Shown here in pieces: positions 25,222 through 33,493 of a DNA stretch of 64,000 bases. The stretch spans positions 1 through 64,000 of the forward strand of contig JBEIHY010000008.1 of the NCBI GenBank assembly GCA_040381035.1, given 5' to 3'. The notes under the pieces were generated by a model that was not told the DNA's origin, ran no database searches, and saw only the letters and a list, made by a program, of their open reading frames with translations. Origin of the DNA: REEB506 sp040381035 (GTDB lineage Bacteria > Pseudomonadota > Alphaproteobacteria > Caulobacterales > Aquidulcibacteraceae). A program made the position numbers and the translations under genes. Numbering within the stretch: position 1 is the first letter of the stretch; every line of letters starts with the position of its first letter.

Positions 25222-26343
25222 ATGACCCGTCGTGGCCTTTTGAGCGGCCTTGCCGCGGGAGCCTTGTTGCCGATGACTGATGCGTTTGCCCAAACCACCA
25301 CGCCCGCCCGCTATTCGGCGCTCGCTTTGCAACTGCGCTGCGACAGCGTCAATCAGGACAAGTCCCGCGAGGCCGCCCGCGCCCGCATGAGCGCCGCCAC
25401 CGCCCGGATGAGCGCCCAAATTGGCGCCGCCAAAGGCTTTCTGGCGGGTTTTAACGGCTATGAGATGAAGCTCGTCGTGCTGCCGGAATACTGGATGACG
25501 TCGTTTCCGCTCGGCGAAACGCGCGAGCAATGGCAGGAAAAGGCCGCGATCAACGTGGATGGACCCGAAAGCGACGCGATCGCCAAAGTGGCGCAAGAGC
25601 GCAAAGTGTTTCTGTGCTCAAATCATTATGAGAACGATCCGAAATTCCCCGATCTCTATTTCCAAGCCAATGTCGTTTACGCGCCGAACGGCAATGTCGT
25701 TCTGCGCTATCGCCGCATGATCTCGCTTTACGCGCCCTCGCCCTATGATGTGTGGGATCGCTATCTCGACGCCTATGGCCTGGACGCCGTGTTCCCGGTT
25801 GCGAAGACCGAAATCGGCACGCTCGGCACGATCGCCAGCGAAGAAATCCTTTATCCCGAGATCGCGCGCATGTGTGTATTCAAGGGCGCCGAGATTTTGC
25901 TGCACCCGACCTCAGAAGTCGGCGCGCCCGGCGATACGCCCAAGCGCATCGGCAAATTGGCCCGCGCGTCGGAAAACCTCGCCTATCTCGTTAGCGCCAA
26001 TTCCGCCGGCATCTATGGCACGCCCGTGCCCGCCGAAAGCACAGACGGCATGAGCGTCATCCTGGATTGGTATGGCCGTACGCTCGCCGAGGCGGGAACC
26101 GGCGAGACCATGAACGCCAATGCCGTGCTCGATCTCGGCGCCCTGCGCGAAACCCGGCGCAAGACTGGCATGACCAATCTGCTGTCGCGCTTGCCGTTGG
26201 ATGCATTTAAGAAATCCTACGCGGACACCCAACTTGCGCTACCCAACAAAACCCCAGACGCCAAAATGATCGAGCGCCCGGCGGTGTTTGCCAAGCAGCG
26301 TGAAGTGATTGATCGATTGGTGGCGCAGGGCGTGCTGAAATAA
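25222..26343 (+). CDS. Nitrilase-superfamily protein with altered catalytic residues, Tat-type leader
   Basis: A 373-residue protein. Its leader MTRRGLLSGLAAGALLP resembles a twin-arginine signal. The nitrilase fold is clear: LVVLPEYWMTSFP carries the expected Glu (Glu89), but the Lys position reads YRRMI (Arg165) and the Cys position in GTIASEEILYPEIAR is Ser206. By alignment with the ICYDxxFPE motif, both Lys and nucleophilic Cys are replaced. So it may be inactive as a nitrilase, use Ser, or bind substrate. It ends the ten-gene operon; the leader suggests work in the periplasm, unlike its cytosolic neighbours. Confidence 0.85.
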   Translation: MTRRGLLSGLAAGALLPMTDAFAQTTTPARYSALALQLRCDSVNQDKSREAARARMSAATARMSAQIGAAKGFLAGFNGYEMKLVVLPEYWMTSFPLGETREQWQEKAAINVDGPESDAIAKVAQERKVFLCSNHYENDPKFPDLYFQANVVYAPNGNVVLRYRRMISLYAPSPYDVWDRYLDAYGLDAVFPVAKTEIGTLGTIASEEILYPEIARMCVFKGAEILLHPTSEVGAPGDTPKRIGKLARASENLAYLVSANSAGIYGTPVPAESTDGMSVILDWYGRTLAEAGTGETMNANAVLDLGALRETRRKTGMTNLLSRLPLDAFKKSYADTQLALPNKTPDAKMIERPAVFAKQREVIDRLVAQGVLK

Positions 26344-26346
26344 CGA

Positions 26347-27240
26347 TCAGCTTTTGCGGCCGCGCTCCGCGTCAGGCTTGGCGCGGCCGTCATAACGCTC
26401 ACCCTCGGCCATCAGGTCGGGCAAGCCCAACAGGCCATTGATCTCTTGGAAGTCGAGCATCCGCTCGCGAAACCGCGCGGTGGAGCCGTCTTCGCGCAAT
26501 GTGCCCAGAAACGATTGCGCCATATGCGCCACCGCGCGCACCAAGGCGCCTGGCGTAATGACCAGTCGAAAGCCCATCGCCTCCAGTTCGGCCAAGCTGC
26601 GCAGAGGCGTGCGCCCGCCCTCCACCATGTTGGCCAGCATCGGCGCACCCCCAATGCCGCGCCCGATTCGCTCCAACTGTTCAGCCGTTTGCGGCGCCTC
26701 GATAAACAAGACATCCGCGCCGGCTTCGCGATACAGATTGGCCCGCTCCAAAGCGCGCTCAAAACCTTCGACTGCGATGGCGTCTGTGCGGGCGATGATC
26801 AAGGTCTCGGCGCTGGCGCGGGCGTCCACGGCGGCGCGGATTTTGCCGACCATTTCGCTCGTCCCAATCAAATCCTTGCCGGAAAGATGGCCGCAGCGTT
26901 TTGGGGATGTCTGGTCTTCCAGCTGCAACGCATTGGCGCCGGCGCGCTCAAACAAGCGCACGGTGTGCTGAACATTGAGGGCGTTACCGAACCCGGTATC
27001 GGCGTCAACGATCAGCGGGATCGCGACCCGATCGCGCATCCGGGCCACAACATCGGCGACCTGGGTGACGCTCACCAAGCCAATATCGGGTCGCCCCAGT
27101 TGGGTATAAGCGATCGAAGCCCCGGAGACATAAATGGCCGCAAAACCCGCTTGCGCGATGAGCAGCGCCGACAGCGCATCATAGGCGCCCGGCGCCAAAA
27201 CTGCATGATCGCCCTGCAGTTGGGCCTTCAGGCCGCTCAT
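26347..27240 (-). CDS. Isocitrate lyase/PEP mutase family protein (dimethylmalate- or methylisocitrate-lyase-like)
   Basis: A 297-residue TIM-barrel protein with GAYDALSALL, VDADTGFGNALNV, EDQTSPKRCGH (family signature, usually K[KR]CGH) and IIARTDA. Members split C-C bonds of 2-hydroxy di- and tricarboxylates. The partners upstream are LeuC/LeuD-like subunits, the same set (dehydratase plus lyase) used for 2,3-dimethylmalate in nicotinate fermenters; citramalate or a related branched acid is an equally possible substrate. Its start overlaps the LeuD-like stop by four bases. Confidence 0.85.
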   Translation of the reverse strand: MSGLKAQLQGDHAVLAPGAYDALSALLIAQAGFAAIYVSGASIAYTQLGRPDIGLVSVTQVADVVARMRDRVAIPLIVDADTGFGNALNVQHTVRLFERAGANALQLEDQTSPKRCGHLSGKDLIGTSEMVGKIRAAVDARASAETLIIARTDAIAVEGFERALERANLYREAGADVLFIEAPQTAEQLERIGRGIGGAPMLANMVEGGRTPLRSLAELEAMGFRLVITPGALVRAVAHMAQSFLGTLREDGSTARFRERMLDFQEINGLLGLPDLMAEGERYDGRAKPDAERGRKS

Positions 27241-27725
27241 CTCTTTCCCCCCTGGCGCACGCGCAAATAATCCACGATGCCGCCCGCCTCAATGATAGCG
27301 CGCAACTGCGCCGGAACCGGCGCAACTGCATAGGACCGTTTGGTTGTCAGATTGCTGACCGTCCCGCCAGTGAGATCAATCGCAAGCTGGTCGCCCGCGG
27401 CGATGTCATCGGCGTGCGGAAAGAACAATGCAGGAAGTCCCAGATTGAAAGCGTTGCGATAAAAAATTCGGGCAAAACTCTTGGCCAGCACCGCTTGCAC
27501 GCCGAGCACCTTGAGCGACACAGCCGCCTGTTCGCGCGAAGAGCCAATACCGAACGAGAATCCGCCGACCACGACATCTCCAGGCTGCACCTCTTTGGCA
27601 AAGCGCGGCTCGATCGCCTCCAAACAATGTTTGGCAAGCTCGGTCGGCTTGAGCTTCATCAGCGCGCCGGGCGCAAGCACATCGGTGTCGATCTTGTCGC
27701 CAAAGACCCAGGCTCTGCCGCTCAT
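27237..27725 (-). CDS. 3-isopropylmalate dehydratase small-subunit family protein (LeuD-like)
   Basis: A 162-residue swivelling-domain protein: VFGDKIDTDVLAPG at the N-terminus and GFSFGIGSSREQAAVSLKVLGVQAVLAKSFARIFYRNAFNLGLP (about residues 55-100), the substrate-binding GSSREQA motif. It forms a dehydratase with the LeuC-like protein encoded upstream, their genes overlapping by four bases. The short form with an adjacent lyase gene suggests a catabolic dehydratase (citraconate or dimethylmaleate type) rather than leucine synthesis; no other leucine gene is present in the window. Confidence 0.88.
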   Translation of the reverse strand: MSGRAWVFGDKIDTDVLAPGALMKLKPTELAKHCLEAIEPRFAKEVQPGDVVVGGFSFGIGSSREQAAVSLKVLGVQAVLAKSFARIFYRNAFNLGLPALFFPHADDIAAGDQLAIDLTGGTVSNLTTKRSYAVAPVPAQLRAIIEAGGIVDYLRVRQGGKR

Positions 27726-29002
27726 GCCGCGATCTCCTTGGCGTCGGCGAGAATTTCGCGCGGGTCGATGATGTGGCCGGCGACGGCGGCCGCGGCGACC
27801 GTATAGGGCGACCCGAGCCAGACGAAGGCGTCGTTATGGCCCATGCGCCCTTTGAAATTGCGATTGGTGGTGGAAATGCAAATCTCGCCCTCAGCCAACA
27901 AGCCGGCGCCCATGCCGGCGCAGGCCCCGCAACCAGACGCCATCAACACGGCGCCGGCCTCCAACAACACGCTGATAATCCCTTCCTTGGCGGCGATTTC
28001 TGTGGTGCGGGCGCTGGCTGGCGCTACCAGAAGCCGCACGCCGGGCGAAACCTTGCGGCCGGCCAGCACGCGCGCCGCCATGCGCAGGTCTTCGATTTTG
28101 GCGCCAACACAAGCGCCAATATAGGCTTGATCGATCCGCTGGCCGCGATGCTCAAAAGCGGGCGCGGCATTGGAAGGGGAGTGGGGCGCAGCAACCTGCG
28201 GGACCAGCGCTGCGGCGTCTAACTGATGCGTCGCGGCAAAATCGGCGCGCGCATCGCTGCGCCAGTCAAGCGCTGCGTCGTCGACCACGCCGCCATGGGC
28301 GCGAATATGGGCAAGCGTTGCCGCATCCGGCGCGATCAGGCCGGTATCGTAGCCCAGCTCCGCACTCATATTGGTCAACACCATACGCTCGCCCATGCCC
28401 ATCGTATCAACGGCGGAGCCGGCATATTCGATAACCTTGAAGGCATTATCCATGCCCAGCGTGCGCGCCAAATGCAGCATCACATCCTTGGCCGTCACAC
28501 CGTCCCCAAAGGCGCCGTCCCAGATCACGCGGTCAGTGTGGGGGACCAGGATCCAGGTTTGGCCGGTAACGATGATTGCCAGCATATCGGAAGCGCCATA
28601 GCCGGCGATGAAGCAACCAAAGGCGCCGCCCTGCGGGCTGTGGCTGTCGCCGCCGGCGCAGAACATACCCGGCTTCAACATGCCGTTTTCCGGCATCAGG
28701 GTGTGGCTAATGCCCTTCATGTCGAAGAACCGGCCGATCTTGCGGTCGCGGACGAAATCACGGGTCAGCTTCAAGATCGCGGCACTTTCGGCGTCCACGG
28801 CCGGGACATAATGGTCTGACACGATCACGACCTTAGAGGCGTCCCAGATCTCAGCGCCCAGCGCCTCCAATTGCGGCGCCCAGCGGCGTGGGCCGGAACT
28901 ATCGTGGGCCATGGCAAGGTCAATGTTGCAGGTGGCGATATCACCCGGCCGCACCGCCGACACTTGAGCGGCGCGGGCAATGATCTTTTCCGCCAAAGTC
29001 AT
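27722..29002 (-). CDS. 3-isopropylmalate dehydratase large-subunit family protein (LeuC-like, aconitase superfamily)
   Basis: A 426-residue aconitase-superfamily subunit starting MTLAEKIIARAAQVSAVRPGD. YIGACVGAKIEDLRMAARVL (first [4Fe-4S] Cys) and GCGACAGMGAGLLAEGE (two further Cys) give the cluster ligands, followed by TTNRNFKGRMG. The enzyme adds or removes water on a branched dicarboxylate together with the small subunit. The start at 29002 matches the family N-terminus better than one ten codons upstream. It is divergent from gcdH; the 136-base gap holds a candidate GntR operator. Confidence 0.88.
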   Translation of the reverse strand: MTLAEKIIARAAQVSAVRPGDIATCNIDLAMAHDSSGPRRWAPQLEALGAEIWDASKVVIVSDHYVPAVDAESAAILKLTRDFVRDRKIGRFFDMKGISHTLMPENGMLKPGMFCAGGDSHSPQGGAFGCFIAGYGASDMLAIIVTGQTWILVPHTDRVIWDGAFGDGVTAKDVMLHLARTLGMDNAFKVIEYAGSAVDTMGMGERMVLTNMSAELGYDTGLIAPDAATLAHIRAHGGVVDDAALDWRSDARADFAATHQLDAAALVPQVAAPHSPSNAAPAFEHRGQRIDQAYIGACVGAKIEDLRMAARVLAGRKVSPGVRLLVAPASARTTEIAAKEGIISVLLEAGAVLMASGCGACAGMGAGLLAEGEICISTTNRNFKGRMGHNDAFVWLGSPYTVAAAAVAGHIIDPREILADAKEIAA

Positions 29003-29084
29003 GGGCGGGGCGGGTTGCGGCGACTGGCCCACTCTGCTTCACCTGCTCGGGTTTGCCCCGCATCTGGTCGCGGCGCGCTCAGCC

Positions 29085-29098
29085 TTATATTGGTATAA
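29085..29098. promoter_or_regulatory. Candidate GntR/HutC-type operator between LeuC-like gene and gcdH
   Basis: TTATA-TTGG-TATAA is an inverted repeat in the divergent gap. The stretch ATTGGTATA matches one side of operators bound by NagR/YvoA-like HutC-family regulators. A HutC-type regulator gene begins 1.3 kb downstream. Binding is inferred. Confidence 0.4.
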
Positions 29099-29138
29099 CC
29101 TTTCAGCGGCGTCCATGGCCGCCCTCCAGGAGACTGTC

Positions 29139-30326
29139 ATGGCCGATTCCGGCGCACCAACTCTTTCTTTTCGTTGGGAAGATCCGTTGCATCTGGAACG
29201 CCTGCTGTCGCATGACGAACGCATGGCGATGGGAACGGCGCGTGCCTATTGCCAGGATAAGTTGTTCCCGCGGGTGCTTTCGGCGGCGCGCGAGGAGCGA
29301 TTTGACCGCGAGATCATGACCGAGATGGGCGCTCTCGGCATGCTCGGCTCGACCTTGCCGGAAGACTATGGCTGCGCCGGCCTAAACCATGTCGCTTATG
29401 GCTTGATTGCCCGCGAAGTGGAGCGCGTCGATAGCGGATATCGTTCGGCCATGAGCGTTCAGTCCTCGCTGGTCATGTATCCCATCTATGCGTTCGGTTC
29501 TGAACACCAGCGCCGCCGCTATGTACCGAAACTCGCGACCGGCGAATGGATCGGCTGCTTTGGCCTGACCGAAGCCGACGGCGGCTCCGACCCCGGCGCC
29601 ATGCGCACCAACGCCAAACGCGTCGATGGCGGCTTCTTGCTCAACGGCGCCAAAATGTGGATCACCAATTCCCCGATCAGCGATGTGGCGGTCGTGTGGG
29701 CCAAGCTCGACGGCGACATTCGCGGCTTTGTTGTGGAGCGCGGCGACAAAGGGTTTTCCACTCCGACGATCAAGAACAAGCTGTCCCTGCGCGCATCCGT
29801 CACCGGCGAGATTGCGCTGGAAGACTGCTTTGTTCCGGAAGACCGCCTGCTGCCGAATGTGCGCGGTTTGCGCGGGCCTTTCTCCTGCTTGAACAAAGCG
29901 CGTTACGGCATTGCTTGGGGCGTCATGGGGGCTGCGGAGTTTTGCCTGCACCGCGCCCGCGATTACGCCATGGATCGCCAAGTGTTCGGCAAGCCGATCG
30001 CGGCAACCCAGTTGGTGCAAAAGAAGCTCGCCGATATGCAAACCGAAATTGCGCTCGGTCTGCAGGGCGCGCTGGCGCTGGGCCGCCTGATCGATGAGGA
30101 CGCCTGGTTGCCGGAAGCGATCAGCCTGATGAAGCGCAACAATTGCGGCAAGGCCCTCGATATCGCCCGCGTCGCCCGCGACATCCATGGCGGCAACGGC
30201 ATCGCTGACGAGTATCATGTGCTGCGGGTCGCGACGAACCTGGAAACCGTCAACACCTACGAGGGCACGCACGATATTCATGCGCTGATCCTGGGCCGAG
30301 CCATCACCGGCCACGCGGCGTTTTGA
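29139..30326 (+). CDS. gcdH: Glutaryl-CoA dehydrogenase
   Basis: The 395-residue acyl-CoA dehydrogenase has the features of the glutaryl-CoA branch: GCFGLTEADGGSDPGAMRT, KMWITNSPISDVAVVWAK, IRGFVVERGDKGFSTP and the end VNTYEGTHDIHALILGRAITG with catalytic Glu at about 375. It oxidises and decarboxylates glutaryl-CoA to crotonyl-CoA, passing electrons to ETF. Length equals known bacterial GcdH. The ATG at 29139 has a CAGGAG site upstream. The next gene is a GntR regulator. A related C5 dicarboxyl-CoA is possible as substrate. Confidence 0.88.
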   Translation: MADSGAPTLSFRWEDPLHLERLLSHDERMAMGTARAYCQDKLFPRVLSAAREERFDREIMTEMGALGMLGSTLPEDYGCAGLNHVAYGLIAREVERVDSGYRSAMSVQSSLVMYPIYAFGSEHQRRRYVPKLATGEWIGCFGLTEADGGSDPGAMRTNAKRVDGGFLLNGAKMWITNSPISDVAVVWAKLDGDIRGFVVERGDKGFSTPTIKNKLSLRASVTGEIALEDCFVPEDRLLPNVRGLRGPFSCLNKARYGIAWGVMGAAEFCLHRARDYAMDRQVFGKPIAATQLVQKKLADMQTEIALGLQGALALGRLIDEDAWLPEAISLMKRNNCGKALDIARVARDIHGGNGIADEYHVLRVATNLETVNTYEGTHDIHALILGRAITGHAAF

Positions 30327-30406
30327 ACCGGCAGTTTGCCTTCTAGTGTGGCGAGAAACTCATGGCGCCCAGGCGCGGCGCTGAGTATAGGGTGAACCGA
30401 ATAACC

Positions 30407-31231
30407 ATGTCAGACCCCGCCACCCGCAGAGCCGCCACTGGCGAAACGCCTGACCCGATTGCGGCCCTGCGCACAGCGATTGACCCCGACAGCGCCGCTC
30501 CGCTTTATCAGCAGCTTTTTCAGGTCCTGCGCGAACGCATCCGCGCCGGGGTTTTCGCCTCCGGCGCATTATTGCCAAGCGAACAGGACCTGGCCGCCCT
30601 CACCGGGGTTTCTCGGATCACGATCAAGCGGGCGCTGAGCGAACTTGCCAGCGCGGGCCTGGTTTCGCGCCATCGCGGCCGCGGCACAATGGTGACGTTC
30701 AACCCCCATATCCCGGTCATCAAGGCGAGCTTTGAAAACCTGCTCGACAGCTTGAAGATCATGGGCGTGTCCACGGAAGTGCAGCTGATCCGCGCGGTCG
30801 AAATTCCAGCCCCGGCCGATGTGGCGGAGCTGCTGGGCATTGCTGAAGGCGCCCGGATTCAACGCGCCACGCGCCTGCGCAAGATTGAAGGCGCGCCGCT
30901 TTCTTATCTCGTCACCTTCGTCCCGGCTGAAATCGCCGCGAAGTTTACCGCCACAAGGCTCAGCACCACGCCCTTGCTGCAGCTCCTGGAAGAAGCCGGC
31001 CACGAGGCCGTGGAGGCGGAGCAATGGGTCACGGCCTGCGCCGCCGAGGGCTTAGGCGCGCAGTATCTGGATATCAATCACGGCGCGCCCTTGCTGAAAA
31101 TTGTCCGCGTCATGCGCGACAAGAACGGCCGTGGCGTGGAAGTGCTGCATGGCTTCTATCGCCCGGAACGGTTCCAGCAGCATGTCCGCCTGACCCGCAG
31201 CCGCCGCGGCGGGGCCGACGAATGGCGCTGA
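30407..31231 (+). CDS. GntR-family transcriptional regulator, HutC subfamily (UTRA domain)
   Basis: The 274-residue protein has an N-terminal winged helix (PLYQQLFQVLRERIRAGVFASGALLPSEQDLAALTGVSRITIKRALSELASAGLVSRHRGRGTMV in residues about 30-95) and a C-terminal UTRA ligand domain ending VLHGFYRPERFQQHVRL. It probably represses nearby operons until a small acid or CoA ester binds. Palindromes at 29085-29098 and 31265-31273 are candidate sites. The start at 30407 (MSDPATRR) is preferred; 15 extra codons upstream are open but have no support. Confidence 0.88.
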   Translation: MSDPATRRAATGETPDPIAALRTAIDPDSAAPLYQQLFQVLRERIRAGVFASGALLPSEQDLAALTGVSRITIKRALSELASAGLVSRHRGRGTMVTFNPHIPVIKASFENLLDSLKIMGVSTEVQLIRAVEIPAPADVAELLGIAEGARIQRATRLRKIEGAPLSYLVTFVPAEIAAKFTATRLSTTPLLQLLEEAGHEAVEAEQWVTACAAEGLGAQYLDINHGAPLLKIVRVMRDKNGRGVEVLHGFYRPERFQQHVRLTRSRRGGADEWR

Positions 31232-31264
31232 ACCGCCGCTCGGTGTTGGATATATCTTTTAGGT

Positions 31265-31273
31265 GTGGTCCAC
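31265..31273. promoter_or_regulatory. Short palindrome just upstream of the membrane protein/FAD oxidase operon
   Basis: GTGGTCCAC is a perfect palindrome around a central T, eight bases before the ATG at 31281. The AT-rich GATATATC lies at 31249-31256. Both may be regulatory (operator and -10 region), the first perhaps for the GntR regulator encoded immediately upstream. Confidence 0.3.
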
Positions 31274-31280
31274 TACCGCC

Positions 31281-31949
31281 ATGGACGTGACGCTCGCACT
31301 CACCTCGCTCGCCCATCTGCTTGTGCTGGTCTATTGGCTGGGCGGCGATGTCGGGGCGTTTGTGAGTTCCCGGATCGTCACCGATCCGAACAAATCTGCG
31401 CCGGCGCGGATCGCGGCGGCGGGCATTCTGGCCAATGTCGATATGGCGCCGCGCAGCGCTTTGATCCTGGCCGCCCCAACCGGTATCAGCCTCGCGCTCG
31501 CCAAAGGCTGGGTGACCATGCCGGCCTGGCAGCCGACAACGATTTGGGTCGCCAGCCTGACCTGGCTTGTCATCGCTTGGATCATCCATCTGAAGCATCT
31601 GGCGCCGGGAGCGCCATTGCGCCGGCTCGATCTGGTTGTGCGGTGGCTGGTGCTTGTCAAACTGATCGCAGTGGCGCTTTGGCCGGGCGCGATCTTTGGT
31701 TTTGGTCCGCTGCCGCTGTTTCTGAAATTGAAATGCGCGATCCTGGCGGCTTGCATCGGATGCGGCCTGGCGATCCGGGCGCTGCTCGGCCCATTTACTC
31801 CCGCATTTGCCGCCCTGGCTCGCGACGGCCCAAGCCCGGCAGGCGATGCAGCAATCGCGGCCAGCCTGTCGCGCGCGCGTCCCATCGTCGTGCTGCTGTG
31901 GACCCTGCTACTGTGCGCCGCTGTTGTTGGATTGGCGCAACCGAAATGA
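31281..31949 (+). CDS. Integral membrane protein, about six transmembrane segments
   Basis: A 222-residue hydrophobic protein with roughly six membrane segments (about 1-22, 55-72, 78-95, 108-128, 140-160, 197-217). Charged loops are short. I do not recognise a named family; the size and spacing resemble small membrane proteins that serve as quinone- or haem-contact partners of dehydrogenases. Its stop overlaps the start of the FAD oxidase gene (ATGA at 31946), so a partnership with that enzyme, as membrane anchor or electron acceptor, is a fair inference. Confidence 0.72.
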   Translation: MDVTLALTSLAHLLVLVYWLGGDVGAFVSSRIVTDPNKSAPARIAAAGILANVDMAPRSALILAAPTGISLALAKGWVTMPAWQPTTIWVASLTWLVIAWIIHLKHLAPGAPLRRLDLVVRWLVLVKLIAVALWPGAIFGFGPLPLFLKLKCAILAACIGCGLAIRALLGPFTPAFAALARDGPSPAGDAAIAASLSRARPIVVLLWTLLLCAAVVGLAQPK

Positions 31950-33490
31950 CCGCACTGCTTGACGCTCTGCGCCAAACGCTCGGGCCCGATCATGTGAGTG
32001 CCGACCCCGCTTTGCGCGCCTTGATGAGCCAGGACATTTGGGCCCGCGGCGGCGAAGCAGCGCTGGTGATTGCGCCTGGCAACGCCGCCGAATGCGCCCG
32101 CGCTATTGCACAAGCCACTGCGGCTGGACATGCCGTGCTGCCGCGCGGCGGCGGCATGAGCTATACCGGCGGCTATGTCCGCGTAAGTCCGGGCGCGGTT
32201 GTGCTCGATCTGCGGCGGATGAATCGCGTGCTGGCGGTGCGCCCAGAGGATCGCACCGTGACGGTGGAGGCCGGCTGCACCTGGGCCCAACTTGACGCCG
32301 CGCTGAAACCGCACGGCTTGCGCACGCCTTTCTGGGGACCGCTGTCGGGCATTTCCTCCACGATTGGCGGCGGACTTTCGCAGCACAATGCGTTTTTCGG
32401 CGCGGGACTCTATGGCACGACGGCCGAAAGCCTTGTCGGCCTGAAGGTCGCTTTGGCGGACGGGTCCATCGTCGAAACCGGCGCGGGCGGCTATCGTTTT
32501 TTCGGCCCCGACCTCGCCGGAATTTTCCTGGGCGATTGCGGCGCATTCGGCGTGAAATTGGAAGCAACGCTGCGGTTGATCCCGCGCCCGGCGCATGAGG
32601 GCTGGGTCTCGTTTTCCTTCGCCGATCGCGACAGCGCCTGCGCCGCCATGGCGGCCATCGGGCGCGAAGGTTTGGCGTGCGAACTGTTCGGCTTTGATCC
32701 CAACCTCGCCCGCGTGCGGATGAAGCGCGCCAGCCTGATGGCGGATGCCGGCGCGCTTCTGAAGGTGGTTGGCGCGCAGAAATCGCTACTGTCGGGCCTG
32801 AAGGAAGGCGCCAAGATCGCCCTTGCCGGGCGCGATTTTCTCGACGACGCCGATTACTCGCTGCACGCCGTCGTGGAAGGCCGCAGCGCCGCGCGCGTGG
32901 CCGAAGACCTCGCCGAGATCACCCTTATGGCCCAATCCGCCGGCGGGCGCGGTGTGGAAAACACCATTCCGAAAGTGGTGCGCGCCAATCCATGGACGCC
33001 GCTCAACAATATTCTGGGCGCCGAGGGCGAACGCTGGGCGCCCGTGCATGGCATCATCGCGATGAGTCGCGCGCGTGATTGTTGGGCCGCCATCGATGCC
33101 GTGTTTGACGACCGCGCCGCGCGCTTTGGCGAGCACAGCGTTACCACCGGCTGCTTGACAACAACCCTGTCGACCAATGGCTTCCTGATTGAGCCGGTGT
33201 TTTATTGGCCCGATGAGCGCTTTGCCTTGCATGACGCCACGATCGAGCCCGGCCATCTCGCCAAGCTGGCGCACCGCGACGCAAATCCGGCAGCCCTGGC
33301 TGTTGTGCAGGAAGCCCGCGCCGCGGTGATTGATGTGTTCGCCCACTTCCAGGCTGCACACTTCCAAGTCGGCCGGGCCTATCCCTTGCTTGCCTGCGCC
33401 GCGCCGGAAATGCGCGCAATACTGGGCGCTTTGAAGAAGTCATTAGATCCGCGCGGGGTGATGAATCCCGGCGCGCTAGGCCTGGAATAA
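31946..33490 (+). CDS. FAD-linked oxidase (VAO/GlcD-type FAD-binding)
   Basis: The 514-residue protein has a PCMH-type FAD domain: AVLPRGGGMSYTGGYVRVSPGAVVLDLRRMNRV (about residues 66-98), GPLSGISSTIGGGLSQHN and GDCGAFGVKLEATLRLIPRP, and a C-terminal substrate domain ending LKKSLDPRGVMNPGALGL. Such enzymes oxidise 2-hydroxy acids or phenolic alcohols. The following aldehyde dehydrogenase gene (three bases on) suggests that an alcohol is turned to an aldehyde and then an acid. Electrons may go to the membrane partner encoded upstream. Confidence 0.85.
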   Translation: MTALLDALRQTLGPDHVSADPALRALMSQDIWARGGEAALVIAPGNAAECARAIAQATAAGHAVLPRGGGMSYTGGYVRVSPGAVVLDLRRMNRVLAVRPEDRTVTVEAGCTWAQLDAALKPHGLRTPFWGPLSGISSTIGGGLSQHNAFFGAGLYGTTAESLVGLKVALADGSIVETGAGGYRFFGPDLAGIFLGDCGAFGVKLEATLRLIPRPAHEGWVSFSFADRDSACAAMAAIGREGLACELFGFDPNLARVRMKRASLMADAGALLKVVGAQKSLLSGLKEGAKIALAGRDFLDDADYSLHAVVEGRSAARVAEDLAEITLMAQSAGGRGVENTIPKVVRANPWTPLNNILGAEGERWAPVHGIIAMSRARDCWAAIDAVFDDRAARFGEHSVTTGCLTTTLSTNGFLIEPVFYWPDERFALHDATIEPGHLAKLAHRDANPAALAVVQEARAAVIDVFAHFQAAHFQVGRAYPLLACAAPEMRAILGALKKSLDPRGVMNPGALGLE

Positions 33491-33493
33491 ACC

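Noticed and set aside
31265..31945. In-frame upstream extension of the FAD oxidase
   Set aside because: It overlaps the whole membrane protein gene in another frame; the FAD domain starts at 31946 with an ATGA overlap.
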